A DNA stretch of 64,000 nucleotides from Caprimulgus europaeus (taxonomy: Eukaryota > Chordata > Aves > Caprimulgiformes > Caprimulgidae). The stretch spans positions 8,171,054-8,235,053 of the forward strand of contig OU015529.1 of assembly GCA_907165065.1 (NCBI GenBank), read 5' to 3'. Numbering within the stretch: position 1 is the first letter of the stretch; the number at the start of each line of letters is the position of its first letter. Shown here in pieces: positions 13,637 through 25,426 of this stretch. The notes under the pieces were generated by a model, which did not search any database, had not been told where the DNA came from, and was given only the letters and a program-made list of their open reading frames with translations. A program made the position numbers and the translations under genes.

Positions 13637-13994
13637 TTTTTTTTACATATGAGAGGTAAGATTGTCTTTGTGTCCATTAAAAGGTCCAAATAACTTTTAG
13701 CCCCAGTGAGGAATAGGAATATGCACATTTTAGCATGGATAACAGATAGATCAAGTTTGAGTGTAGTATCTATTTTATAAGGTACCACACTCTCTACTTC
13801 TGTGTGTATAATTATGTGCAGTGTTTGGTTAAATAGCTAATTTACGAGAAAAAAAATTGTATTTTATAAGGATGAATATAAAAGGCTCACAACCTATTGT
13901 CTCTAGGTGATTCCAGTTCAAAATAATTCATTCACAATATAATTGTTTCAAATTCCTAGCTTTTCACTCTAAATTCTATACATTTAGGAGCTAT

Positions 13995-14391
13995 ATTGAG
14001 TGAGCTGGGCTTGTTTAGCTTGGAGAAGAGGCTTCAGGTGGACCTCATTGTGGCCTTCCAGTACTTGAAGGGAGCTTATAAACAGGAGGAAGAGTGACTT
14101 TTTACATGGGCAGATAGTGATAGGACAAGGGGAAATGGTTTTAAACTAAAAGAGGGGAGATCTAGGCTAGCTATTAGGAGGAAATTTTTCATCCAGAGGG
14201 TGCTCAGACACTGGCACAAGTTGCCCAGAGAAGTTGTGGTTCCCCCATCCCTGGAGGCATTCAAGGCCAGGCTGGATGGGGCCCTGGGCAGCCTGATCAA
14301 GTGGTTGGCAAGACAACCCTGTCCACAGCAGGGTGCTGGAACTAGGTGATTTTTAAGGTCTCTTCCATCCCAAACCATTCTATGATTCCAT
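13995..14391 (+). mobile_element. CR1 LINE 3' fragment
   Basis: A sense-oriented CR1 end: CTTGGAGAAGAGGCTTCAGG, GACACTGGCACAAGTTGCCC and GGTCTCTTCCATCCCAAACC, then ATTCTATGATTCCATG. The module CCTGGGCAGCCTGATCAAGT, in place of TTTGAGCAACCTGGTCTAGT, sets it apart from the copies at 0.3, 28.5 and 42 kb, so it is a second subfamily. It is 5'-truncated. Confidence 0.88.
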
Positions 14392-17300
14392 GTGAATAAT
14401 CACTAGCATTTGATTCAGTTGGTCATTCTGTGATATTTTCAACTTGCAGAGTCCATCTGTGTGAATACTCATCAAAGTCCCACCCAACAGGAGAACAGGC
14501 ATAAAGAATCTTCTTAACCATGGAAAAAAAATTGCAAGAATGATATACAAGCTAATTATTAGTAAGATTCTGCACAGACAACAGAATTACACAAATGTGT
14601 TGGGAACTGTTAATTTTCATCAGCTTCAAGCATTAGTGAAAACAACAGGAGGTAGCCAACATCTTACTAAGATCTATCCCAAAGGAAGACAGAGCAAGTC
14701 AAACCTCTCAGTATTTTTTTTGTCTTCCATTTTCTATATAATTATCCTATTTTATACGGTTGTTGGCTACTGTGAAATTGAGAATACCAGCCAGATTCTC
14801 ACCCATTGTAGCTCCGAGTTCTCTGTTACTTGCTTTTCGCTTACTTTTTGATGTGGCCCAAAATCCACAGTTTCCCTCATGCTGTCTGCTATGAATATCT
14901 TTTCTTAGTCACCTCAACATCTACTCCTGTAGATATTACAGAGGAATGTCTCCAGAACAGAGAATACAGTGAAAACAATGTTTCCTTTAATTTTTGGTTA
15001 TTTTAGTAGCTCCTTAAAACTATGAACGTTATCCTTGTTCCACACTGTGCGCTGGTTATTTGACTGCAGATATCTCTGGATGCAGACAGATGTGATTTTT
15101 ATAAAGATCTCTTATGAGACTGAAGCCACTCTAATACCAAATATTGATCTTAGGCAAATTCTGAATGCTTTATGTGCTTTTTCTTCCCCTTTAGCTTTTG
15201 TTTATCTTTATTATGTTTTGTTTGTGAGAATAATGGAAACTTCTGGTCATAAAAAGTGCAGGAATGCTATAAAAGTTTTACCAAGCAATATAAGCTTTAA
15301 CAAGTCAACACATATTCGTATTATTTGTCTGCACACAGCTTAGACAGAGGGAAGCCCTGGTGAAAAGACATACATGTGTATATTAAATATATATTAAGTA
15401 GGAACAAGTCAGGAAAAAGCTGCAGTCGGCAAATGAAAATTTGGAAATATTCCAATGAAATATTATCAAAAACCAATAGTAGCAGGAAGAAATGATGAGC
15501 AATGAAAGTCACAAACTATCTTGTGATTAGGAGATTTAATGTATGGCCACAAAAGAAATTGCCCCTCTGGGAATGGCATCATCGTGTCAAAAGTACGTAG
15601 CTGTTTGGCATTGCTCTTCCTATTCTGCCTGGGTGCAAACGTAAGACCTGCTCTGTTCTTAAATCAGCAGGCTTGGGGACAAGCTTGTGACCAGTCTGCA
15701 GCAGTTTGAGGCTATCTTGCTTATCACTTGCTCTTTCATTTTGCATGTTGGCAGCAACTCTCCTTCTGGAAATCCTATGGAAGAAGTGAGTGGTTGCACC
15801 GTGGGGGCAGCTGCCGGCAGGTGAGAGGCAGTGAATGGAGCCAGGCAGGGATATGGAAGGATCACAGCCACGTCTTGTTTTGAAGGTAACACCTGGAGCT
15901 GCTGCTCTCCACTGCTGTTTCTCTGGGATGCTGTCTTGGATGATGTGCTGAGGTTGTGACCTTATCGATGCCTCTCTCCATTCACTCCAGGAGCTGTGGA
16001 GCTGTGGCCATACCCCATTTCCATGCTTGAGCCCACACAGGCCTGTCCACGGCTCAGGGAGAAGCAGATGCAAAGAATAAATCTGTCCTGCTGCAAGGAG
16101 AATAACGACAAAGGCGTTTGAACAAATGTGCCAGTGTTATTTCCAATAAAGCTTATAAACATAATCATCTGTGAACAACAGGGGGTGGGAGCAGAGATAT
16201 GGCAAGAGTGAATCATCCCTCAAAACACAGGCTATGCAAACCCTTCCAAGTATCTGGGTTATGTCCCTACATTGAGAGATTCAGCTGGGAAGAGGTCTTG
16301 CTGTTCAGCTCTAGTTTTCTCTCCCATCTTTCTTAGAGCTTAGTCAGAGTCCATCACCAGCTCCTGGGTGTATGTGGACCTGCTGGGAGATATAAAATGG
16401 CCTGCAAAGATTGCAGGGGAGGCCTCTTGTGAAGTTACCCTGGTTGAGATGATGGGAACTGGAGGCAGAGAGGAGTGGGAGCAGTACATTTGCTCTCTGT
16501 CCTGTCACCTACACCAAATCTCAGAAGGGCAGACTCTCACAGGTCACCTAAACCTGTCAAACTTTTGGAGATTTCATCTTCCCTCTTCTTTGTAGCCTAT
16601 GCCAGTGCTTTCATTAACAAAAACATTTTTAATACTAAACTTCTCTCTTCTCTTACAGTTTTATCCCTGCAGCAATTCTCCAACCCCAATGGTTACTGAG
16701 GGCAGCTTATTAATTACTTTGTGATAGTCTTTAACTGACCTTCATTATTCTTGCCCTGAGTTTTTTCTACAGGAAACAGCCCTCCCAAACACACCCTTTT
16801 TCTTCTTGCAGGCCCAGGTTACGTTTAGAACGGATCGCTCTCATCACAGGCTCTCTGCAAACTCTCCCTGAGAGGTCTGTGTTTCTGTTTGATGCGTGGT
16901 GGTAGGAGCAGGCATGCTGTTCTGCCTGATGTCTCACCAGAGCCAAGCACGACAGGAATAAACCATAGTGTGTCTTATGTACTTATTTATATTCCAGGTT
17001 TTGCCCTTTTTCACAGACATATATCACCTTCACTTACTGAAACTTCCAGAAATGATGCACTTGCTGTACTGATGCATTTGATTATCACTTTTTATGTTTA
17101 GCACAACAGAGCATTGTGTAGCATGATACCCAGCTGAGATCACTGCTCCTCTTGGGCAAGAGCTGAATTCCAACCCCACTTTCTACAGTGCTGCTAGCCT
17201 TCCCTATCGTGTCTGTCTTCAATTTTCCTACCAAGTAACATCTGTGATTCTCAAAACTTTGCATAGTCTGTGAGAAAGATATCCCAGGCAAGAACAGGTA

Positions 17301-19719
17301 CAGCTGGGTGGAACCTAAAAATATGGTGAATCCGTTCTAATTTTCCTCTCCAAAAGGACACAGATTATCCATGACATGTCACATCCAGGAGAAAGTGACT
17401 CAATCCTTGATTTTCTTCCCAGCCCTGGTACTGTCTGTGTACTGGACAAGTTTTTAGACACCTTCAGTCTTAGCTTTCCCATTTAACACAAAGAAGAAAG
17501 AACATTCTTGAAAAGCTATCCCTAGAAACTGATTATATATGTTCAAAGTATAACATTGCTTTTCTTTGATAGAGGAAGCAATTTATATGCAGTCTCTGTG
17601 TAAACATTGTAAAATCCTGTGTTGGATGCTTGTGTTGCCTGCCCAAGCCTTTTATAATCCTAATGGTTTATGGCATCGGTTATCAAACCAGAATGTAGAC
17701 ATCATATTACATAGAAATAGGCATCAAGGACAAACTCTTACTTAAAAAAATCAACCCTGAAACAATCAACTGAATTCATGATCCATGGAAACATTTCTGG
17801 GGATGTTAAACCCTTAGAGCATAGGGGGATACATTAACAAATTTAGTAATGTAGTTAATTTATTTAACTTAGAAAAAGAAAAGCACACTTGATTAACAAT
17901 TGATTAATACCTTTGAGGAACAATGTTGTAGTTGCACCCATCCTATGATTGCAACCAAAAGGGTTGCAACCAACAAGGTTATCCTTGTTTCAAATGCTGA
18001 CTTTTAAAGGTATTGTAACTTGATGTAGGCCTAAGTCAATAATAACAATAAGAACAACGATGAAGCTGCAATATAAAAAATATGGAAGAGAATTCTTTTG
18101 ACAAAGCCATAGTACATTAATTTGAATAAATAAATAAAATAACAGAAGAATTGGTTTACTGTCTCTGCAGATATCAAAGAGATTCTGTGCCCTTTTCTGG
18201 CTGCGAACAACAGACAGAACATTGTTGCAAGACGAAGATGTCCGGTGTCTTGGCATGGTGCAGGGATAAGCAACCCTACAATGACTCCTTTGCAAACCCT
18301 GCTATTATGCTGCATGAAAGAAATTGGTTGGGAAATGGAAGGGGGTGATACCAGCAGTGGGAAGGGGGACTTGGAATAAAACCTGTGGCTGAAGGGAAGC
18401 CAACAGGCAGCCCAAGAAAGGACACTAAAAAGTAAAACACTGGCAAAACTGCTCTGAAATTGAGGTCAGCCCAGAACTCCAAGGACCTAAATAGGACCTC
18501 TGTGCTCCTTCAAAGGGAGACATTTATTGCTGTGTGACTTTATTTGTAGTGTTTATGTTCAGCTTCTGGTTGCAGGCACAGATTCTGGTTGCCTCTTTTC
18601 CACTAGGCTGAAAAGCCCTCAAGTAGTGAGGATTTTCTCCTGTAAAATTAACATAATCAAATAATTTGTTTCCTTTTTGCTCAATTAAAAAGATCAAGGG
18701 CTTGAGGTATCTCATTGCAGAGCGCTCTCCTCAAACCTTACGTAATTCTTTTTCCTCTTGTGCTTTCCCTGTAAATGTCTCTGTGCCACCTCTTCAAGAA
18801 CTGGATACAGTAACTTTATTCTGGTCTTGTCAATGTCACAGAAGAAATTTTTTTACCTGCTGCCAGCATAGATCCCATTCTTTTGCTGCTGTTCCTTACT
18901 GACAGCACGTATGTAATTACTTGCACGCTTTGCCTCCCACTTCCTCTACAGATCCTTCATTTTCCAAGATAATTTCCCATTCTTTGCCTATGACTCTACC
19001 TCTAGGAGCATGGATCTGGAACTCTGCATTTGGTACAGTTAAATATGTTTTGTGCTGACTAGTTCAATATAAGCTGACTAGCTTGTGAACTTCCCTGTGT
19101 GGCCTCCTTTGCCTTACATGAGCATACCACGCTTATGAGACACCAGCACAGCTCACGTGGATCTCCTGGCTTCTTTCTAGGATGCTACACGTTTTAGGAA
19201 CTACCTCTAGGACAGATAATGCTGTAAAGCATCATTATGGAGTCTCTTCCCATTTTAAAGGCTTACTAGGTCAAGTTGAGAAGACCAGAGGATGCAGCCT
19301 GAGAGAAAGGAGTCAGGAGGACTGAGCAACTCTTTGTAGTGAGGTGTTTTCCTTCACAGATATTTCTAACCAATGTTGCCACATTTGTGGAAATGCTGTG
19401 TTTTCTAATCTGCCTGCCATGATGAGCGATGGGTGTTTGCAAAAGAAGGAGGGAGGGAGGTGTATGAATTGCACCTTTGCCCATGCAAATCTGAAGACAC
19501 CTGTCACTCAGCTGCCTGCTACTGAAGCTCAGCAAAATACAGAGGCAGAAACAAATTCTGCTGGGTAGGGTAACAATTTTAATACAAAGATCGTCACTGG
19601 ATCCCCTCCTTTTTCACACAGGGATCATCAAAGAACAGCAGAGAGAATAACTGTAGTCTTCTGAGGTGAACACAGCAGGGTACCTGTCAGAGAATCATTA
19701 AGGTTGTATCATAAAGTTC
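14392..19719. other. Upstream non-coding DNA, no recognised gene
   Basis: Unique AT-rich sequence between two CR1 copies. Open frames up to 164 codons (15579-16073, minus) have no recognisable domain. About 17690-17900 has several TTAATTTA/GATTAAT words and could be conserved, but the signal is weak. No homeobox exon of the expected neighbour VAX1 is seen. Confidence 0.55.
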
Positions 19720-20205
19720 AGCTGTCAACCCAATACTAGCATGCCCACTAAACCATATCCCTAAGCACCACATCTATACATCTTTTAAATACCTATAGGG
19801 ATGGGGACTCCACCACTGCCCTGGGCAGCCTGTTCCAATGCCCAAGAACCCTTTCAGTGAAGAAATTTTTCCTACTATCCAATCTAAAGTTCCTTTGGTG
19901 CAACTTGAGGCCATTTCCTCTTGTCTTGTTACTTGGGAGAAAAGACCCACCTCTCTCCACCCTCCTTTCAGGTATCAGAGAATAAGGTCTCCCCTAAGCC
20001 TATTTTTCAGAGACTAAACAACCCCAGTTCCCTCAGCTGCTCATCATCAGACTTGTTCTCCAGACCCTTCACCAGCTTCATTGCTCTTCTCTGGACATAC
20101 TCCGGCACCTCAATGTCTTTCTTGTAGTGAGGGGCCCAAAACTGAACACAGAACTCAAAATGCAGCCTCACTCGTGCCGAGTAAAGGGAGATGATAGCTT
20201 CCCCA
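19720..20205 (-). mobile_element. CR1 LINE fragment next to the SHTN1 CpG island
   Basis: Antisense CR1 of a further, older type: GCCCACTAAACCATATCCCT at the reversed 3' side, then CCCTGGGCAGCCTGTTCCAA, CAGTGAAGAAATTTTTCCTA and CTTGTAGTGAGGGGCCCAAA. It ends within about 250 bases of the CpG island, followed by a 16-A run. It is diverged and truncated at both ends. The limits are approximate. Confidence 0.85.
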
Positions 20206-20313
20206 CTCCCGTCAAAGCCCCCTCTGCCCTAGTGTGGTTCCAAAGCTGCGGTTCAGTGCTGGATACTGGATGCTTCACTTGCAAACAGCGATGCAACCCT
20301 CCAATTCTTTTTT

Positions 20314-20329
20314 AAAAAAAAAAAAAAAA
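20314..20329. repeat. 16-A run between CR1 fragment and CpG island
   Basis: An uninterrupted run of 16 A, preceded by seven T, lies just left of the CpG island. It may be simple sequence or a decayed poly-A tail. Confidence 0.85.
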
Positions 20330-20439
20330 TAAAAACCCCAACTTTTCACTTTCTTCACACCAATGACTCAAAACAGCGGTTTTATGTCCTCCCATCACTG
20401 CTCTGGTCGGGGCACTGATCCGAAGTGGAAAGCTGCCCT

Positions 20440-21300
20440 ACACAAACCGGGTAAAAGTGCTGCTGAAAAGCACGGAGGGAGCGGTGCGGGAGGGTCCCCT
20501 CCCTGCATCACGGGGGACCCGCGGGGGACCCCCGACCAGGCTCCGGGAGGCGGCTGCTCAGGGCCTCTCCGTGCCTGCGGGCGGCTGCCGCACTGACCAC
20601 GCCAGCGGGGTTACGGGGATGCCTGTCTCCCCTGACCTGGGCCTGTTGGCGGGTTTGTTCCCTCTTACCCCTTCACTCACACCCAGGCCGCCCTCCGAGG
20701 CCCTGCCTGGCCTGGGGGGCGGCCTGAGGGCACGGCAGCCCTGAGCCCGTTCGGGTGCAGGCTGTGCCCGCCTCTCGGCCGAAGCCGGCCCGCGGGCTGA
20801 GGTGCCGCCGTGCCCGCACCCTCGCACATGCTCACTGGGGCGCCGCGGGAGTCTGGGCATGTGCAGAGCGGGCCGGGCCGTTCGCCGCGCCCGCCGCGCC
20901 CCGGGGCTCTGGCCGCCGCCCGCCCGCTGCCAGGTGAAGCCGCACTCGGTGAGGCGGAGCGGAGCGGGGCAGCCGCTGTCCGGCGGCCGGGCAGGATGAA
21001 CAGCTCCGACGAGGAGAAGCAGCTGGAGCTCCTCGCCAGCCTGAAAGACCAAGGTAAGGGCGGGCGGCGCCGTCGCCGCCTCCGGCGCTGGAGAGAGCGG
21101 CTCCGCCGCCGCCGCGGGCCGGGGCTCGGCCGGCAGGAATGCGGCCACCGCGGGGCGGTGTGAGGCGGGGGCTCGGCGCCCGGCGGCGCGGGGGGACGGG
21201 GCGCGTCAGGGCGGGCGCGGCCTCTGCCCGGAGAGGGGCGGGCGGCCGCGGCCTGGGCGTCCCGCAGCCCGCCGGTCATGTCCCCTCTCGTTCCCGGGCC
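20440..21300 (+). promoter_or_regulatory. SHTN1: CpG-island promoter and 5' UTR of SHTN1
   Basis: The base composition changes sharply here from AT-rich flanks to a CpG-dense, GC-rich block, densest at about 20700-21260. It contains several GGGCGG or GGGGCGG Sp1-type boxes, for example near 20714, 21058, 21155 and 21235. No convincing TATA box sits upstream of the ATG at 20996, so this looks like a TATA-less, broad-start CpG-island promoter of the usual vertebrate kind. The island spans the first coding exon and runs into the start of intron 1. On its left it is nearly abutted by a CR1 fragment (to about 20205) and a 16-A run (20314-20329). The transcription start itself is not visible. Long open frames on the opposite strand here are a by-product of the scarcity of AT-rich stop codons. 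Confidence 0.85.
20996..21053 (+). CDS. SHTN1: SHTN1 coding exon 1 (residues 1-19)
   Basis: The start codon is in a fair Kozak setting (A at -3). The exon encodes MNSSDEEKQLELLASLKDQ and leaves one base (G) of codon 20, followed by the strong donor G|GTAAGG at 21054. Mammalian shootin-1 starts with an almost identical peptide (MNSSDEEKQL), which fixes both the gene and the start. The acidic, glutamate/lysine-rich peptide leads directly into the first helix. The ATG lies inside the CpG island, so transcription probably starts within a few hundred bases upstream. Longer forms starting further upstream are known for the mammalian gene; none can be recognised in the preceding 21 kb. Confidence 0.95.
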
Positions 21301-22283
21301 CCTTTCTGTGCCCACGCAGAGAAAAAAAAAAAACAACAAACAAAATACCCTATAAATGGTTAAAAAAAAATAAATGGGGTGAGCAAAGCGTTTTGGTGGT
21401 TGCCCTGTCAGTGCTGGTCCCCAGTGCCGCGCCTCGCCACAGGTGCGCAGGGCTGAAGCTGGTGAGCGCCGGCGTCGCGGTGGCCGATGGTGGGTTGGGG
21501 TGAGGGCAGGTGGCTGAGGGGCTGCGGCACATGGGCTGTCACTGCTGTCAACCCAGAACCTTCCTGCCCGGCTTCAGTCCAGCCCATCTGCTGGTGTGTG
21601 GCTAACGGCTGGATGTCTGTCCGGCTCCCAGGGGTGAAAGTCCGTCTGCTTTTGCTGTCTCTGTAGAGCTGAGCTTCACGTGGAATGCCCGGCTGTGCCT
21701 AACCTGGCATGGTGTCCAGTCTCCCTCTCGGCGTTGCTGGATCCAATACTAACCCAGCCCATCAAAAACCCCCTGTCCCGCTCTCTGTCAATGTGCAAAC
21801 TTCCTGCTGATAGCACAGGCTCGCCCTGATATCCTGTAAGTTTCTGTAGAGCCTTTGTAGTTCCAGTGTAAATTAAAGCAAGTGCTTGCCTCGAGCTGCT
21901 TTGGTTCTCTGAGTGAGTCTCTATCGGTGCTTTTATAGAAAAGTCCAGTCCAATTTTGTAGATTATCAGCTTTGTGAGTGTGTAGTTTGGCTAGGAAACA
22001 AAAACATTGTAATATTTCTTCTTCTGTAAGAAGGGGCGTGGAAAAGAGCTTGTATGCTCAAAAGGCAGTCTGCTTTCCCAGCCCTCCTCATCAGTCTATC
22101 CCCAAACCATGTTGGTAGAGCAGAGTTTCTACCTTGTCTACTTAAGCAGGTAGACAACATTTGAAGGACCAGCATTACCAGCTGTTTGAATTGTGGACAT
22201 CTGCTTGTGAGCATGCATCAAGTGATCGACATGCCTCCTGCCTTACAGCTTCACGTGCAGTAGGTGCAGAGTACCAGTGCTGT

Positions 22284-22301
22284 AATTCACAGCTGTGAAT
22301 T
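22284..22301. repeat. Perfect 18-bp palindrome with E-box core
   Basis: AATTCACAGCTGTGAATT is fully self-complementary. Its centre is the E-box CAGCTG. A second palindrome, CACAGCTGTG, follows three bases after (22304-22313), giving two identical CAGCTG boxes 16 bases apart. It lies in intron 1, about 1.2 kb from exon 1. A role as a bHLH-factor site is only a suggestion. Confidence 0.6.
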
Positions 22302-25300
22302 CCCACAGCTGTGTTCCCCTGGTCTCCTGGGAGCCTGGGAGGAGCTGTTTGGAAAGGACCTGTTGGACAAAGTTCTGTAAAAGAGTGAAATTACAAGAGT
22401 CTGATCACTGCCCCTTTTTCTGTCGTTCATTCTGACCACAAATGTGCTCAGTCACCTTTGCTATATAGCAGAAGCTTTTCTTAACCCAATTTTAGCTGGA
22501 TATCCAGCTGAAATATTTATGACCTGCTCTGGCACTTCTTTTTTGGTTGTTCCTGTACACTCTGCATTGTAAATTCACGATTACTGGCTGCACTGGGTAG
22601 ATTCTGCCTTACAAGGAATTCAATGGGTGTAAAATTCATGAAAATCTTATAGCTGTGCATTTTGATAATAAAATACCAAAAAATAAGGCGAAAAAGCTGT
22701 TCTTTGCTGACTGACTGCATCCCTCCAGTACTGTTGGCTTCAGAGGAGTTGTCTCTGCAAAAGGACAGTTGCTAAAATGACACTAATCCATTGCAAAAAA
22801 GGCAGGTTTGGGTTATTCTTTAGAGAAATCCTAACCTGTTGAAATTGGTTAGATTGGGGCTTCAGTTCCGGTGTCTGAAAGTCTTCTGCACCAGTTGGCT
22901 GAATATCCTTTAAAGTCTGATGAAGGTGTATGGGACTGCAGGAATTAGTTCAAGGGAAAGATACTGTAACTTGAGGACTGGCTGTCTCAGATGCACTTAA
23001 GCTGTTGAAATAGAAACTGTATTCAGCAGACTCTGTCCTGTCAGGCACTGTTCTTGATGGATGTTTATCCCCAAATGTAAGAGTTTTAGTATATTATTGT
23101 GAGGCTAGCAAATGTTTTCATCATTGTATGGCTGACAAGAAAGTTGTTTTTTATGGGTGAAGATACCCAGGGGAAAACTTTGGAAAATACTCTTCTATAT
23201 GCTATTTTGCATCTAAACCAGTGCAAAATGATGGTAACACACCATAGTTAAATTATGTTCACTGACAAGACAAAGTAAAGAGTCCAAGTGATTAAGAGGT
23301 AATAAGATGCATAAAATTATCCTAACAGCAATGATCTAAATATTGTTACTGTGGGTAGGTAAAATTGCTTCCTCTTTATATTCTTTAAATTTTAATATAT
23401 AGTTTGCCCTCCATTCTTACTGACAATAGAACAAGACTCTCTAACAACTTTCCTCAAGCAATTTGAGGATGCTCTTGTTAAACAGAGGCAGGATGAAAAG
23501 AGGAGAAAAAAAATCTCTTATTTTTCTTCTTTATTGCTTCCAGGTGTAAACAGTATTACTTTGGTAGTAAATGCAGTTGATGGAAGGATCTGTTGTCTCT
23601 GAATATTTGGGGTAATGAGTCTCCATACTTTTCAAGAGTCCTGTCTTTACGGCATTCAAAGTAGCATATGATCTGTAGTCAGATTTCTGAAAAGCTCCTG
23701 TTCATTTGAGGGGTTTCAGAGAACGTTCATTCAGGAGCCTTTGTTTGGTTTCTCTTTCAGGATGTGTTTTTCTAGTCTTGAGAAACTTGCCTGACACCAG
23801 GTAGCTAAACTGGCTGAGGAGTGATGCAAAAGGTAGAGGGGAAGGCAAACAGCAGCACACCTGGCTGACTGCTGTCACATTTTAACTCCTGCTTATACTT
23901 TTCCTAAACAGGGTCAGTAGATTGAACCTGAGGCAGGTGTTTTGTAGCATCCCACTCAATTCTCAGTGGCAGCTGTGACACTGACTGGTGTCTGGGCAAT
24001 TTCACTTGCCTCTTTGGCAGGGCTCTGTATGGCAGCAAGGACATTGAAGCTGTCTGTGTGTAAGATATGCTTATCTTTCACCTCTGCTGAATTTTCCAAG
24101 TCCTGTGTGTTAGACTCAGATACCTGATACGGATCACTCTTCAGCTTGCTTCATTGCCAAGTTTAAGGTGAGCATCATGATGAAATACAGCCTCTATATT
24201 CATGATATTTAGGACTTCAAAACATTGTTTGAGTTTTAATCCTGTATATAGCTTTCCGAGATGTCGTGGGTAGATGAAGCAGATCCCCTATAAATATCAG
24301 TATGACCTAACTGCACTCTGTAAGTGCTGTTTCCAGCGATGCACATTTCTTTTCAGCTGTCTCTTATAATTCCTATGGGTAAGATTTAAAATTGAAACAA
24401 AACAGAATAAGATGGGCAAAACCTTGCGTTATAAATGGTTAATTGTAGAACTCGAGGAGCAGTAGCAAACCTGACCAACAGCTGCATCGTAACAGTGGTT
24501 GGTTACCTGCCTGGCAGATTGCCATGTTTTGTCTTTGGTTTCATTGGCACTGTTGCCCTTAAAGATAAAGTCATCTTCTGCCTTGATCACTTCTTTGTTC
24601 AGTTGAAAACAGGAGTGAGCAACCAAAACATCTGGAATTATAAACAAGGTAAAATTGCACTTCAGCTGCCACTGTCATAGTCACATTTCTGGTCACTTTG
24701 TATTTAAAAGCTACTGTTAACTATACATACACTAAGCATATTGATACTGCCTGGATTTTCTTCACTAGTTTTAAAGGTCTTATCATGGTCTCTGTTTGTT
24801 GGCTGGATTTGATGAAGTGTGATGATTTCCAGTCTCTAGTCCCAAGCACTGTGGCTGTGTATGACTTTTTTTCCCCCCCCAAGATCTATTTGATCTCTTA
24901 AAAAAAATAATAAAAATGCTAGAAACTTTGAATAAAGGAATACCATATATCTTCTAAGGAACAGACTGCCAATCTGACAGCAATATTTCAGAGTAGTACT
25001 TTTAAAGTATATGGTATTGACAAGCTCTTACTGTGGTTTGACACATTTATCCTTCTTTGTGCCAGAGGGCTAATTTTTAAGGCCAGAGGAATTTCTTTGT
25101 TTAGGCTGCGATATCTTGTTAGCTGCTGTGTTCCCCTCTGTGGTCATCTGCTCCATGATTATTTTTTTTCCCATGTATTTGTGTATGTTGGTGTTCATAC
25201 ACAGCAGTCATCATTCCTCAGCAGAACCCATCCTGCTTGAATGCTTTCTTCGTTCATTAGAGTTTAAAAGTGTTTCAGTGGTCTGTTTTTCAGAAACTTG

Positions 25301-25404
25301 TGAAGGCAAGTCTTTTGATGTGAGCTTAATGGTTAGGTTTTATCAGGCTGTGGTGTGTTTAATTTCCCTGTCCAGTTTCCAGCAGCATGCAAATTTGAGG
25401 TCTG

Positions 25405-25426
25405 AAAAAAAAAAAAAAAAAAAAAA
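25405..25426. repeat. 22-A run in intron 1
   Basis: An uninterrupted run of 22 A. No gene-derived sequence is recognised immediately upstream, so a processed-pseudogene tail is not supported. Confidence 0.85.

Noticed and set aside
14076..14378. 100-codon minus-strand frame
   Set aside because: Antisense translation of a CR1 fragment.
15579..16073. 164-codon minus-strand frame
   Set aside because: No domain, no splice or promoter context, and a second overlapping frame is also open. Treated as chance.
20558..21339. Minus-strand open frames of 196 and 220 codons
   Set aside because: They lie antisense to the CpG-island promoter and exon 1. The arginine-, proline- and alanine-rich translation is what GC-rich DNA with few stop codons gives in any frame. 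No domain is recognisable.
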